DNA of 64,000 nt from an uncultured Selenomonadales bacterium. Lineage in GTDB: Bacteria; Bacillota; Negativicutes; Selenomonadales; Selenomonadaceae. A program made the position numbers and the translations under genes. Below, one piece after another: positions 17,324 to 25,859 of the stretch. The notes beneath the pieces are model-generated. The model saw only the letters and a list, made by a program, of their open reading frames with translations. It was not told the DNA's origin and searched no databases. How positions within the stretch are numbered: position 1 is the stretch's first letter; every line of letters begins with the position of its first letter. The stretch covers positions 24,898 through 88,897 of the forward strand of contig OMWN01000024.1 of assembly GCA_900314765.1 (NCBI GenBank), read 5' to 3'.

Positions 17324-18114
17324 TGGCAGTATTGGAAGCACGAAACTTAAAAATATCCGTGCAGGACAAAGTCATCCTGCACGATGTGAACGTGGCGTTC
17401 ACTGAGGGCAAGCGCACGGCCATCATCGGGCCGAACGGCGCAGGCAAATCGACTTTGCTTAAGGCGCTCTCGTTCGTGAACCCGAAATACGATGGCGAGG
17501 TGCTGCTCGACGGCGTCAATATTCGCGAGATTGGGCGCAAGAAAATCTCACAGCGCGTCGCGATACTGCCGCAGGCGCCCGTTGCGCCGCCGGATGTGAC
17601 GGTAGGCCAGCTCGTCGATTTCGGCAGATTTCCATACAGGAGCTTCATAAAGGCGAGCGACCCGAAAGCGGATCGCGAGGCCGTGGAGTGGGCGCTCGAC
17701 CGCACGCACCTGCACGATTTCCGTGACCGCCGCGTCATGGCGCTGTCGGGCGGCGAGCGTCAGCGCGCGTGGATTGCGATGGCACTCGCGCAGCAGCCGG
17801 AGATACTGCTGCTCGATGAGCCGACGACGTACCTCGACATCGGCCATCAGCTCGAGGTCATGAACATCGTCGAGGACATCAACCGCGACTACAAGATGAC
17901 AGTCATCATGGTGCTCCACGACATCAACCACGCGCTCCAGTACGCGGACGAGCTCGTCGTCATCAAGAATCACGGCGTATTCGCGCAGGGCACGCCGAAG
18001 GAGATACTCAACGTGAAGCTCCTCGCCGACGTCTTTGGCGTGCGCGCCGACATATTCAAAAATTCGCAGGGCATCTCGGTGCTCTCGCCAGTCTCGCTCG
18101 TCAATAGGGATTGA
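17323..18114 (+). CDS. ABC transporter ATP-binding protein (FecE/BtuD type)
   Basis: A 263-residue ATPase: Walker A GPNGAGKST near residues 36-44, Q-loop LPQAP, signature LSGGERQRAWIA near 141-152, Walker B EILLLDEPTTYLDI, and a switch His in VLHDINHA. It energises the importer formed by the two upstream genes. The start lies at the end of the permease gene, indicating coupled translation. Confidence 0.93.
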   Translation: MAVLEARNLKISVQDKVILHDVNVAFTEGKRTAIIGPNGAGKSTLLKALSFVNPKYDGEVLLDGVNIREIGRKKISQRVAILPQAPVAPPDVTVGQLVDFGRFPYRSFIKASDPKADREAVEWALDRTHLHDFRDRRVMALSGGERQRAWIAMALAQQPEILLLDEPTTYLDIGHQLEVMNIVEDINRDYKMTVIMVLHDINHALQYADELVVIKNHGVFAQGTPKEILNVKLLADVFGVRADIFKNSQGISVLSPVSLVNRD

Positions 18115-18194
18115 ATCTCTTTACAAAACATTTTTACATGATAAAATGATGTTAGGCATTTTGATTTCATTCGCATAAAGGAGGAACATTCTTT

Positions 18195-19388
18195 ATGATA
18201 CGTTCACTTTATACAGGCGAGGCGGGCATCAAGACGCACCAGACGCGCATGGATGTCATTGGCAACAACGTCGCCAACGTGAATACGACGGGATTCAAAT
18301 CGGGGCGTGGCACATTCGATGACATATTGTCGCAGACGCTGAAAGGCGCGACAGCCTCGAACGGCACGCTCGGCAGCACGAATCCGACGCAGATTGGCCT
18401 CGGCGTGAAGCTCTCGGCTGTCGATATGATGTTCAGAAACGGCAGCATCCAGTCGACGGGCAAGAACACGGACCTCGCACTTTCAGGCGACGGGCTTTTC
18501 GCTTTGAAGGACGCCACGCGCACATACTACACGCGAAACGGCGACTTCGGATTTGACGAGGCGGGCAACTACGTGCAGAACGGCACGGGGCTTTTCGTGC
18601 AGGGCTGGATGGCCACGAACGGCGTCGTGACGCCGGGCGGAGCGACGACGAACATCAACGTGCAGATGGGCAAAGTCATGCCGGCGAAAGTGACGACGGA
18701 GGAGTACTATCACGCCAACCTCGACGCGTCGACGCCGATAGGCAAGACGGTCGATGTGTCGATGAACGAGTACGGCGCTGACGGCACACTCGTGTCGCGC
18801 CCGATGCACTTCACAAAGACAGCGAATAATTCGTGGACGGTCACGTCGGACCCGTCTGTGAGCAGTGGCTCGTGGACGATAAATTTCGATGAGCATGGGA
18901 AATTCGCGGGCGGCAGCGGTCTCATAAGCTATACGGACGGCAAGGGCGCGCAGGGCGTCACGGTGCACATGGGCGACCTCACGCAGTACGACAGCGCGAC
19001 GACGCTCTACACTGATTCCAATGGCTACGCCGAGGGCAAGCTCACGAGTGTGAATGTCAGCCAGTCGGGCATCATTACGGGCAACTACGACAACGGTCAG
19101 CACATGGTCGAGGCCGAGGTCGCGGTCGCGCGCTTCTCCAATCCGCAGGGACTCACGCGGAAGGGACGGAGTCTCTTCACCGTGTCATCGAACTCGGGCA
19201 CACCGACATACGGCGCAGCGAAAGAGCAAAACTCGACGATAACGCCTGCGGCGCTCGAGATGAGCAACGTCGACATCGCCAACGAATTCAGCGACATGAT
19301 CGTGACACAGAGAGGATTCCAGTCGAATTCAAAAGTGATAACGACGTCGGACGAAAACCTCGAGACAGCGATAAATTTGAAGAGATAA
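18195..19388 (+). CDS. flgE: Flagellar hook protein FlgE-like
   Basis: A 397-residue axial protein. The N-terminus has the rod/hook heptad region with MDVIGNNVANVNTTGFKS, and the C-terminus has SNVDIANEFSDMIVTQRGFQ followed by SNSKVITTSDENLETAINLK. These two ends assemble as coiled coils in hook and rod proteins. The centre (residues about 140-330) is the variable surface domain. Length and the central FlgE-like domain favour FlgE over FlgF/FlgG. It stands alone, with GGAGGAAC upstream and a GGCAGCACAAATCGTGTTGCC hairpin after it. No other flagellar structural gene is near. Confidence 0.85.
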   Translation: MIRSLYTGEAGIKTHQTRMDVIGNNVANVNTTGFKSGRGTFDDILSQTLKGATASNGTLGSTNPTQIGLGVKLSAVDMMFRNGSIQSTGKNTDLALSGDGLFALKDATRTYYTRNGDFGFDEAGNYVQNGTGLFVQGWMATNGVVTPGGATTNINVQMGKVMPAKVTTEEYYHANLDASTPIGKTVDVSMNEYGADGTLVSRPMHFTKTANNSWTVTSDPSVSSGSWTINFDEHGKFAGGSGLISYTDGKGAQGVTVHMGDLTQYDSATTLYTDSNGYAEGKLTSVNVSQSGIITGNYDNGQHMVEAEVAVARFSNPQGLTRKGRSLFTVSSNSGTPTYGAAKEQNSTITPAALEMSNVDIANEFSDMIVTQRGFQSNSKVITTSDENLETAINLKR

Positions 19389-19501
19389 AGTTGAAGAGAT
19401 AAAATTAAAGCGTTAAAAGTTAAAGCTATAAGTAAAAAAGTGGCAGCACAAATCGTGTTGCCGCTATTTTTATGCGTGTGAGAGAAATGTGGGCAATCGC
19501 T

Positions 19502-19791
19502 ACCCTCTCCGCCTCGCATTCGCTCGGCACCTCCCCCAGAGTGGGAGGCTGGCGTTACAGAGACTGAGATTATTTACGCTAGCTGAAAAAATTACTAATG
19601 AAAACGTAAAGTCTTTACTTTAGCTAAATGCTCAGCTAACGAAAGCGTAAAATTTTCTGTTCTTTCGTTCAGTTTAATTTTATTCCGCTTAAAGTGAAAG
19701 ACTATAGTTCACTTTCAATTCTATAGTGAAGCATTGCTTTCGCTATGCCTCCCACCCTGGGGGAGGTGCCCCCGCAGGGGGCGGAGAGGGT
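19502..19791. repeat. R1 repeat, copy b
   Basis: A 290-bp element, inverted relative to copy a: GCGGAGAGGGT ends on the right after CCCCCGCAGGGGGC, and CCGCCTCGCATTCGCTCGG lies on the left. The interior is AT-rich. It fills the gap between flgE and the first Rpn-type gene. Confidence 0.7.
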
Positions 19792-19901
19792 TTGCATTAG
19801 CTATTTTCGGCGAGAATATACAAACTTATTTCGCGCATCAATGTATTGAAAACAATCAGAAATTCTATTAAAATATAATCAAGATTACAACACGGGAGGC
19901 G

Positions 19902-20720
19902 ATGGATTTGCCGACACAGGCTGAGATTGAGCGAGAGATAAACAGGGAGCAGATTGCGGAGTATCGTCTCATGGACAATGAGTTCATGCAGGCATTTTTT
20001 CATGAGAATATCCCGTGCACGCAGAAAATGGTGAGGGTCATCCTGAGCCGCACGGATGTCAAGGTGATTTCCTCGAACGGCGAGTATCACATGCCAAATC
20101 TGCGCGGCCATTCCGTCATACTCGACGTGCATGCCATCGATGAACGTGGCAGAGAGTTCGGATTCGAGGTGCAGCGCGCGGACGAGGGCGCGAAGCCGAA
20201 GCGCGCGCGATACGACAGCAGCCTCATGGACGCAAACTATCCAAATCCCGGCAAATACGCAAAGAACTTGCCCGAGATATGGACGGTCTTCATCGTGGAG
20301 CATGACGTGCTCGGGCTGGGGCTGCCGATTTACATCATCGAGCGGACAATCACGGGCAAGGGACGAAACAAATTGTTTGGCGATGGTTCGCACATCATCT
20401 ATGTGAACGTGTCGATACAGGACGACACGCCGCTCGGACGTCTCGCACACGACTTCACGTGCAAAGACCCGAACGAGATGTACGACCGCGACTTCGCTGA
20501 ACGTGCCAGATATTTGAAAGAAACAGAAAGGGGCGTGGAGACCATGACGAAAAGGATGGAAGAGAGAATCGAAAAAGTAAGGGAAGAGACCCGTCGTGAG
20601 ACTGTAAGAGAGTTTGCTCGCAACATGATTGAAGATAATGAGCCATTTGATAAGGTCGTAAAATATAGCAGGCTTTCGTTGGACGAAGTGCAGAAATTGG
20701 CAGGCAAAAGTTTGGTCTAA
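19902..20720 (+). CDS. Rpn/PD-(D/E)XK nuclease family protein, locus 1
   Basis: A 272-residue protein of the PDDEXK_2 / Rpn family (often annotated as transposase-like). The nuclease core is visible as SVILDVHAIDERGREFGFEVQ, with the catalytic Asp and the ExQ motif, then NLPEIWTVFIVEHDVLG. Residues about 210-272 are a helical charged tail (TKRMEERIEKVREETRRE). An internal ATG at 20544, with AAAGGGG ten bases upstream, could produce this tail as a separate small protein. Rpn nucleases are DNA endonucleases, some toxic and antiphage. Extra copies of the tail follow downstream. GGGAGG precedes the first start. Confidence 0.82.
   Translation: MDLPTQAEIEREINREQIAEYRLMDNEFMQAFFHENIPCTQKMVRVILSRTDVKVISSNGEYHMPNLRGHSVILDVHAIDERGREFGFEVQRADEGAKPKRARYDSSLMDANYPNPGKYAKNLPEIWTVFIVEHDVLGLGLPIYIIERTITGKGRNKLFGDGSHIIYVNVSIQDDTPLGRLAHDFTCKDPNEMYDRDFAERARYLKETERGVETMTKRMEERIEKVREETRRETVREFARNMIEDNEPFDKVVKYSRLSLDEVQKLAGKSLV
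20544..20720 (+). CDS. Candidate intragenic small protein (RpnS-like) within Rpn locus 1
   Basis: In frame with the Rpn gene, ATG 20544 is preceded by AAAGGGG at a ten-base spacing and would give a 58-residue charged helical protein. In E. coli, rpn genes are known to contain internal starts that make a small inhibitor from the C-terminus. The same spacing and ATG recur in the free-standing copy at 20735. Expression is inferred, not shown. Confidence 0.45.
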   Translation: MTKRMEERIEKVREETRRETVREFARNMIEDNEPFDKVVKYSRLSLDEVQKLAGKSLV

Positions 20721-20734
20721 GGGACGTGGAGACC

Positions 20735-20920
20735 ATGACGAAGAGAATGGAAGAAAGAATTGAAAAAGTAAGGGAAGAAACTCGTCGCGAGGATGCAAGA
20801 ACGTTTGCTACAGTCTTGTTGCTCGATGGCAATATGTCACATGAAAAAATCGCAAATATCAGTGGCTTGCCCATCGAGGAAGTGAATTTACTTGCGCTGG
20901 CGCTGAAAAAATCTGCGTGA
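20735..20920 (+). CDS. Free-standing copy of the Rpn C-terminal cassette with a different tail
   Basis: 61 residues. The first 19 residues (TKRMEERIEKVREETRRE after Met) are the same as residues 1-19 of the intragenic product, and the rest is different. The new tail includes NMSHEKIANISGLPIEEVNL, in place of EPFDKVVKYSRLSLDEVQKL. TAAGGGA, which includes the stop of the Rpn gene, lies ten bases before ATG. The copy therefore keeps a ribosome binding site and could be expressed as an independent inhibitor or decoy. It appears to be a tandem duplication followed by tail replacement. Confidence 0.55.
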   Translation: MTKRMEERIEKVREETRREDARTFATVLLLDGNMSHEKIANISGLPIEEVNLLALALKKSA

Positions 20921-20940
20921 AATGTTAGGGCGTGGAGACC

Positions 20941-21029
20941 ATGACGAAGAGAATGGAAGAAAGAATCGCGAGCAAGCGAATCGGTTGAAGATGTTGCTTG
21001 AGATGCCCTTGCAAAGTGAAGCTAAACAA
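20941..21029 (+). pseudogene. Third, broken copy of the Rpn C-terminal cassette
   Basis: After the second cassette the sequence GGGCGTGGAGACCATGACGA appears again and opens with MTKRMEERI. It then shifts frame and stops after 15 codons. In the next frame it reads REQANRLKMLLEMPLQSEAK and stop, a plausible third alternative tail. The central part of the cassette has been lost. Three cassettes thus lie head to tail. Confidence 0.5.
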
Positions 21030-21186
21030 TAAACCACATAACAAAAAGCGAAGGAACTGTCCTGTTTGGATATTTCTTCGCTTATTTTTTCGGTATGAAA
21101 AGTTTGCACTTATTTTGGCACTGTTGAAGTCTATTCTAGCGCAACAAAAAAGGCTTTGCGGATAATCCGCAAAGCCTGTGTATTCA

Positions 21187-21264
21187 TGGTGATCCAGGAG
21201 GGACTCGAACCCCCGACCCTTTGATTCGTAGTCAAATACTCTAATCCAACTGAGCTACTGGACC
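21187..21264 (-). tRNA. tRNA-Arg (anticodon ACG)
   Basis: Cloverleaf on the minus strand: acceptor GGTCCAG/CTGGATC, anticodon stem TTGAC/GTCAA (minus strand) around loop CTACGAA, T-arm GGGGGTTCGAGTCCC, discriminator A and encoded CCA. A34 is expected to be edited to inosine by TadA. Confidence 0.95.
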
Positions 21265-21365
21265 AAATCGATTAACTGCTCTCGCAATCAACGGATATTA
21301 TATTAACACAACAGCGAAGTCGTGTCAACAAAAATTTGAAAAACTTCAGCGTAAAAAGTGCGCAA

Positions 21366-21416
21366 GTCACCCCACCACCATGCTTCGCATGGTCCACTGC
21401 CCCTCAAGGGGCGGAC
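21366..21416. repeat. R2 repeat fragment
   Basis: GTCACCCCACCACCATGCTT at the left and CCCCTCAAGGGGCGGAC at the right correspond to one end of the R2 copy at 11943-12193. The other half is missing. Confidence 0.55.
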
Positions 21417-21633
21417 AAAAGGCAAGGACTCGCAAGTGGCGGTTTTACATATCGAAAAATTTTCTCATAAAATTACGCTTGCTTTTGCGCTGTATTGTAA
21501 TATTGTCCTGCAAGCGATATAATAAAATTTAATATACTCACTATTTTATTTGTATGTTGATGCGCAAATTCATTGCCGATGACGAGGGCGTGGATTGCGG
21601 AACGCGATAAAAATCAGCAGGGAGGCTAATGAA

Positions 21634-23871
21634 GTGTCGAAGGAAAAGAGAAAGACGAAAATCGTTTTCATGCCGTACAAGGCGGCGATGTGGGACAGTC
21701 TCGAGAGCGTATGGCGCGCGGCGGCGAGCGACCCCGACTGCGAGGCGTATGTCGTCCCGATACCGTATTTTGAGAGGAACCCCGATTTCAGCTTCGGCGA
21801 GCGCCATTACGAGATTGACCTTTTCCCGCCGGATGTGCCCGTGATCAATAATGAGGATTTCGACCTCGAGCAGGAGAAGCCCGACATCATTTACATCCAC
21901 AATCCGTATGACCAGTTCAATTCGGCGACGTCCGTCGACCCGCGCTATTATTCGAGCGAGCTCAGGCTGCACACGAAGCTTTTGATGTACGTGCCGTACT
22001 ATGCGACGTCGGGCGGCATGATGGAGGGACAGGGCTATTGCAATTCGTATAAAAACATGGACTGCATCGTCATACAGGCCGAGTATCTGAGGCGTTTTTT
22101 CTCGCACGAGGTTCCCGAGTGGAAAATACAGGCGCTCGGCTCGCCGAAGTTTGACAAGGTCATTCGCTGCTGCAAAAATCCGCCGCCGATACCGGAGGCG
22201 TGGCGCAGCAAAATGGAGGGCAAGAAGGTCTATTTCTACAACACGAGCATCGGCGGCATGCTGCAAAATCCCGAGCAGCTCATGGGGAAGATGCGCTACG
22301 TGTTCGACACGTTCAAGAAGCATCCCGAGGCGTGCCTCCTGTGGCGTCCACATCCGCTGCTCGGCGGCGCACTCAAATCGATACGTCAGGCGATGAGCGA
22401 CGAGTATGAGAAGCTCCGTGATGAGTACCGTGCCGAGGGCTGGGGCATTTACGACGACACGCCGGACATCGAGCAGACGATTGCGCTGTCGGACGTCTAC
22501 ATCGGAGACTCCGGCACGAGCGTCACGTCGCTTTTCGGCATCGGCGGAAAGCCCATATTCATTTTCAACAACGTGATTCATTCGCTGCCGGGCGCGGAGG
22601 ATTGGCGCGGCGAGCTCTGCAACGTCAATCTCAACTGCGACTCGTGGATTGTCACGGCCAACAACAATTTCTATCATTCGCCGAATAAAGACTTCCATTA
22701 TAAATACTACGGCCATTTCTCGAAGTATCACTCGGCGTCGTACTGGGGGCAGGTGCTCGAGGCTGGCGGCAAGGCGTTCGCGTGCCCGTATAACTGCACG
22801 ACGATGCTTGAGCTTCATGACGATGGCACGGCGCGCGAGATAGAGCTCGAGCCGTTCGAGGGGCAGTCGGGCGTGTTCGCGGGCGCGTGGGCCGTCGATG
22901 ACAGATATATTTTCCTCTTGCCGTTCCACTATCCGTCGCTCGTGCGCTATGACGCGCTGACGGATGAGATCACGTATATCAAAGAGCTTTCGATTGGCGA
23001 GCAGAAAATCTCGATGCAGGAATTTTTCGCGAAACCTGTGGGCAGTCAATGGCACATCGGCGGCTCGAACGTCTGGCGCGGCCACCTCATCATGACGACG
23101 CCGCTCAGCAACGTCGTCATGTTCCTCAAGGCCGACACGCTGCAGGTGACGACGCGGCTCTTGCCGCTCAAGAACGGCTGTGTCGCCGTCACCGTTTTCA
23201 AAGATGAGCTGTGGTTCTTCCCGTGGTACGGCAATGACGTCACGCGCTGGGAGCCTTTGACGGGAGAAATGAAGACGTACGACGATTTGCCGGAGGGATT
23301 TGAGATTTATAATCCCGTCTACGGCTGCGAGGGCAACGACAGGCCGTTTTCGTCGGTGGCGTTTCTCGATGAGCGTCACGTCGTGCTCGCGCCGCTGCAG
23401 GGCAATATGTTCGTGCTGCTCGACCGCGAGACGGGCGTCATGGAGAAATTCGACATCGACCTCGACTGCGATTTGAAGCATCAGCCCGAGTACTTGTTCA
23501 CGGGCGGCGTCGCGGCGTTCGACAGGCAGACGGAGTACGGCAAGGTGCGGCTGTTTTATTTCAAGGAGCGTCGTCTCTATAATCTCGATTTCAACAAGAT
23601 GGAGGCCACGGAGACGAAAATTGTTTTCGACCCCGTTGATTTCAAAAAGCAGGCGTCGGGCTTCACGGAGCTCTCGGAGTGGGTCAGGTATGGCTGCGAG
23701 GAGAGCGCATTCAACACGCTCGAGGACCTTTTGACGGACAAAATCAACGGCGACGCGTTCAGCCGCGAGCGCGACTTGGCGGCGTACGGCGAGATTGCCG
23801 CGAACATCGACGGTACGAGCGGCGAGAAAATTCACGCGTATGCGATGCATAAATTGGCACTTAAGGGGTGA
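21634..23871 (+). CDS. CDP-glycerol glycerophosphotransferase-like domain fused to a beta-propeller-like region
   Basis: 745 residues; GTG 21634 is chosen because AGGGAGG lies eight bases upstream. Residues about 1-370 resemble the TagB/TagF glycerophosphotransferase fold: PYKAAMWDSLESVW, IHNPYDQFN, CLLWRPHPLL, and SDVYIGDSGTSVTS before GKPIFIFNN. In the family, the HP and the DSGTS-type loops bind the CDP-polyol. Residues about 400-700 contain repeated aromatic and Asp-rich strands (FLLPFHYPSLVRYDALTDEI, LWFFPWYGNDVTRWEPLTGE) resembling propeller blades. It probably transfers a polyol phosphate to a surface glycan. The next gene starts six bases later and could supply the CDP donor. Confidence 0.7.
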   Translation: MSKEKRKTKIVFMPYKAAMWDSLESVWRAAASDPDCEAYVVPIPYFERNPDFSFGERHYEIDLFPPDVPVINNEDFDLEQEKPDIIYIHNPYDQFNSATSVDPRYYSSELRLHTKLLMYVPYYATSGGMMEGQGYCNSYKNMDCIVIQAEYLRRFFSHEVPEWKIQALGSPKFDKVIRCCKNPPPIPEAWRSKMEGKKVYFYNTSIGGMLQNPEQLMGKMRYVFDTFKKHPEACLLWRPHPLLGGALKSIRQAMSDEYEKLRDEYRAEGWGIYDDTPDIEQTIALSDVYIGDSGTSVTSLFGIGGKPIFIFNNVIHSLPGAEDWRGELCNVNLNCDSWIVTANNNFYHSPNKDFHYKYYGHFSKYHSASYWGQVLEAGGKAFACPYNCTTMLELHDDGTAREIELEPFEGQSGVFAGAWAVDDRYIFLLPFHYPSLVRYDALTDEITYIKELSIGEQKISMQEFFAKPVGSQWHIGGSNVWRGHLIMTTPLSNVVMFLKADTLQVTTRLLPLKNGCVAVTVFKDELWFFPWYGNDVTRWEPLTGEMKTYDDLPEGFEIYNPVYGCEGNDRPFSSVAFLDERHVVLAPLQGNMFVLLDRETGVMEKFDIDLDCDLKHQPEYLFTGGVAAFDRQTEYGKVRLFYFKERRLYNLDFNKMEATETKIVFDPVDFKKQASGFTELSEWVRYGCEESAFNTLEDLLTDKINGDAFSRERDLAAYGEIAANIDGTSGEKIHAYAMHKLALKG

Positions 23872-23876
23872 ACGAT

Positions 23877-25238
23877 ATGGTGAAGGTGATAACGTATGGC
23901 ACATTTGACCTTTTCCACGAGGGACATTATAGGCTGCTGAAGCGGGCGAAGGCGCTCGGCGACTATCTCATTGTCGGCGTGACGACGGAATATTTCGACG
24001 AAAATCGCGGCAAGCTCAACGTCGTTGACAGCCTCATGGACCGCATAAAGCACGTGCAGGAGACGGGGCTCGCCGACAAGGTCATCATCGAGGACCATGT
24101 CGGGCAGAAAATCGAGGACATACAGAAATATCACGCCGACATCTTCGTGCTGGGCTCCGATTGGGTTGGCAAATTCGACTACCTCAAGGAGTACTGCAAG
24201 GTCGTCTACCTCGAGCGCACGCGCGGCGTGTCGAGCACGATGCTGAGGCGCCAGAACTACGAGATCATTCGTCTCGGCATACTCGGCGCGGGGCGCATAG
24301 CGCATCGCTTCATCCCAGAGTCGCATTTCGTCAGCGGCCTTTCGATAGAGGGCGTGTACAACCATCACCTCGACAAAGCGAAGCAGTTCGCGAAGGAAAA
24401 TGAGCTGATTTTTGCGACGGACAACGTCGAGGAACTTTTCGACAGGGTCAACGCCGTCAACATCGCATTGCCGCATGAATATCACTATGAGTACGCGAAG
24501 AAAGCGCTCGAGCACGGCCTTCACGTGCTGTGCGAGAAGCCGCTCGCGCTGAAAAAGTCCGAGGCCGAAGAGCTCTTCGAGATTGCGAAGGAGAAAAACC
24601 TCGTGCTCATGGAGGCCGTGAAGACGGCGTACGCGCCCGGCTTCATCAGGCTGCTCTCGATGGCGAAGAGCGGCGTCATCGGCACCATCATGGACGTCGA
24701 GGCGGCATTCACTCGCATACTGCCCGAGCACAACGTCAGAGAATTCAACGACTACGAATACGGCGGCAGCTTCACCGAGTACGGCAGCTACACGCTACTG
24801 CCGATCATCAAATTCCTCGGCGCCGACTACAAAAGCGTCAAGTTCAGAAGTTTCTACGACGAGAACGGTGTCGATCTCTACACGAAAGCATACTTCGACT
24901 ACGGCAAGGCGCTCGCCACATCTAAGACGGGCATCTCTGTAAAAAGCGAGGGCCAGCTCCTCGTCTCGGGCACGAATGGCTACATACTCGTGCCGTCGCC
25001 GTGGTGGAAGCCCGAGGGCTTTGAGATTTGCCGCGAGGATCCGACGAAGAACGAGAAATTCTACACGCGCTACCTCGGCGACGGTCTGCGCTATGAGCTC
25101 GCTGACTTCGTCGCGGCCATAAACGGCACACGCGATGGCGAAGACTTCAAACTCAAACGAGAAGAATCCATCGCCATGGCCGAAGTCATGGAAAAATTTT
25201 TGGAAGACAGAAAGCAAAAGCTCGCAGAGAGAAAGTAA
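23877..25238 (+). CDS. Fusion: glycerol-3-phosphate cytidylyltransferase (TagD-like) + Gfo/Idh/MocA oxidoreductase
   Basis: 453 residues. Residues 1-130 are a TagD-type cytidylyltransferase, with HEGH (the HxGH nucleotide motif) at 14-17 in GTFDLFHEGHYRLLKRAK and RTRGVSSTMLR as the second CTP-binding motif near 115. Residues about 132-450 are a Gfo/Idh/MocA oxidoreductase: LGILGAGRIAHRF as the dinucleotide fold and HVLCEKPLAL with the catalytic Glu-Lys-Pro near 220. The enzyme could oxidise or reduce a sugar/polyol and activate it with CTP for the upstream transferase. AAGGGG eight bases before ATG 23877 sets the start. A strong terminator follows. Confidence 0.82.
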   Translation: MVKVITYGTFDLFHEGHYRLLKRAKALGDYLIVGVTTEYFDENRGKLNVVDSLMDRIKHVQETGLADKVIIEDHVGQKIEDIQKYHADIFVLGSDWVGKFDYLKEYCKVVYLERTRGVSSTMLRRQNYEIIRLGILGAGRIAHRFIPESHFVSGLSIEGVYNHHLDKAKQFAKENELIFATDNVEELFDRVNAVNIALPHEYHYEYAKKALEHGLHVLCEKPLALKKSEAEELFEIAKEKNLVLMEAVKTAYAPGFIRLLSMAKSGVIGTIMDVEAAFTRILPEHNVREFNDYEYGGSFTEYGSYTLLPIIKFLGADYKSVKFRSFYDENGVDLYTKAYFDYGKALATSKTGISVKSEGQLLVSGTNGYILVPSPWWKPEGFEICREDPTKNEKFYTRYLGDGLRYELADFVAAINGTRDGEDFKLKREESIAMAEVMEKFLEDRKQKLAERK

Positions 25239-25247
25239 ACGCAAATA

Positions 25248-25289
25248 AAAAAGTGGACTGCCAGAGATGTGACAGTCCACTTTTTTATG
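25248..25289. terminator. Bidirectional terminator
   Basis: AAAAAGTGGACTGCCA and the complementary GACAGTCCACTTTTTT enclose a short loop. Runs of A before and T after allow termination from both sides. From 25290 to 25504 no gene is visible. Confidence 0.85.
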
Positions 25290-25504
25290 TTCAGATGATA
25301 AAAATCGAATGATGACGAGTGTATTTTTTTTGCAAAAGGGAAAAGGATAATCGCGAGAATGACATGGCAAAATGTGACGAATGTTGAGCCGTTATCACAA
25401 TTCGGTAAAAATCGGATTTTTAAGATTCACTACAAGCAGATACTTTAGGTGCAAATAAATCAGAGCATATTTTCGCCAAAATGCTCGTAAGTCACAAAAG
25501 TAAG

Positions 25505-25690
25505 TCACAAACGCAAAAGCGAACAAAAATGGACTCTAGGGTAGCCCCACAGTCTGACGCATTGCCCTTGGCAACGATGAGAGGGGCAATCACGTTCTTC
25601 GCGCATGAGGTCGGCATAAGCCTTTTCGCCGAATTCATAGAGTATCATATCGAACACCTTAATTCTGTAACAGAGGCAAATATTTTTTTT
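25505..25690 (-). pseudogene. Duplicated Rpn C-terminal cassette remnant, locus 2
   Basis: Immediately downstream of the Rpn gene stop, the minus strand repeats the sequence for VFDMILYEFGEKAYADLMRE almost unchanged (about 55 bases). A potential AAGGTG site lies before ATG 25648. After the Arg-Glu-Glu the similarity ends and the frame runs into unrelated sequence up to 25505. This parallels the extra cassettes at 20.7-21.0 kb, but no convincing alternative tail remains. Confidence 0.55.
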
Positions 25691-25859
25691 GCTCACTAGG
25701 AGAAATGTTAAGTATATCCATGGCGTGTTTTGCTGATGTCTTTAAACTGCGCATTATACTCTTTATATTGTTAATACGTTCTTTCTTTGTTCCAATTTCC
25801 TCACCTTCTTCGCGCATGAGGTCGGCGTAAGCCTTTTCGTCAAATTCATAGAGTATCAT
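25659..25859 (-). CDS. Candidate intragenic small protein within Rpn locus 2
   Basis: In frame, ATG 25859 is preceded on the minus strand by GGAGGTG with six bases of spacing, better than many real starts in this window. The product would be 66 residues: a conserved head ILYEFDEKAYADLMREEGEE and a basic tail ending KKYLPLLQN. Known E. coli rpn genes make a similar C-terminal inhibitor. Expression here is an inference. Confidence 0.5.
   Translation of the reverse strand: MILYEFDEKAYADLMREEGEEIGTKKERINNIKSIMRSLKTSAKHAMDILNISPSEQKKYLPLLQN

Noticed and set aside
19902..20720. Annotation of the Rpn-type gene as an active transposase
   Set aside because: No terminal inverted repeats or target duplication flank it, and the fold is a PD-(D/E)XK nuclease. 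The transposase label is historical.
21541..23904. A 787-codon open frame on the minus strand
   Set aside because: It is antisense to the 745-residue transferase/propeller gene. Its translation is Arg/His/Leu-rich with no family motifs, an effect of the GC-skewed codon use of the real gene.
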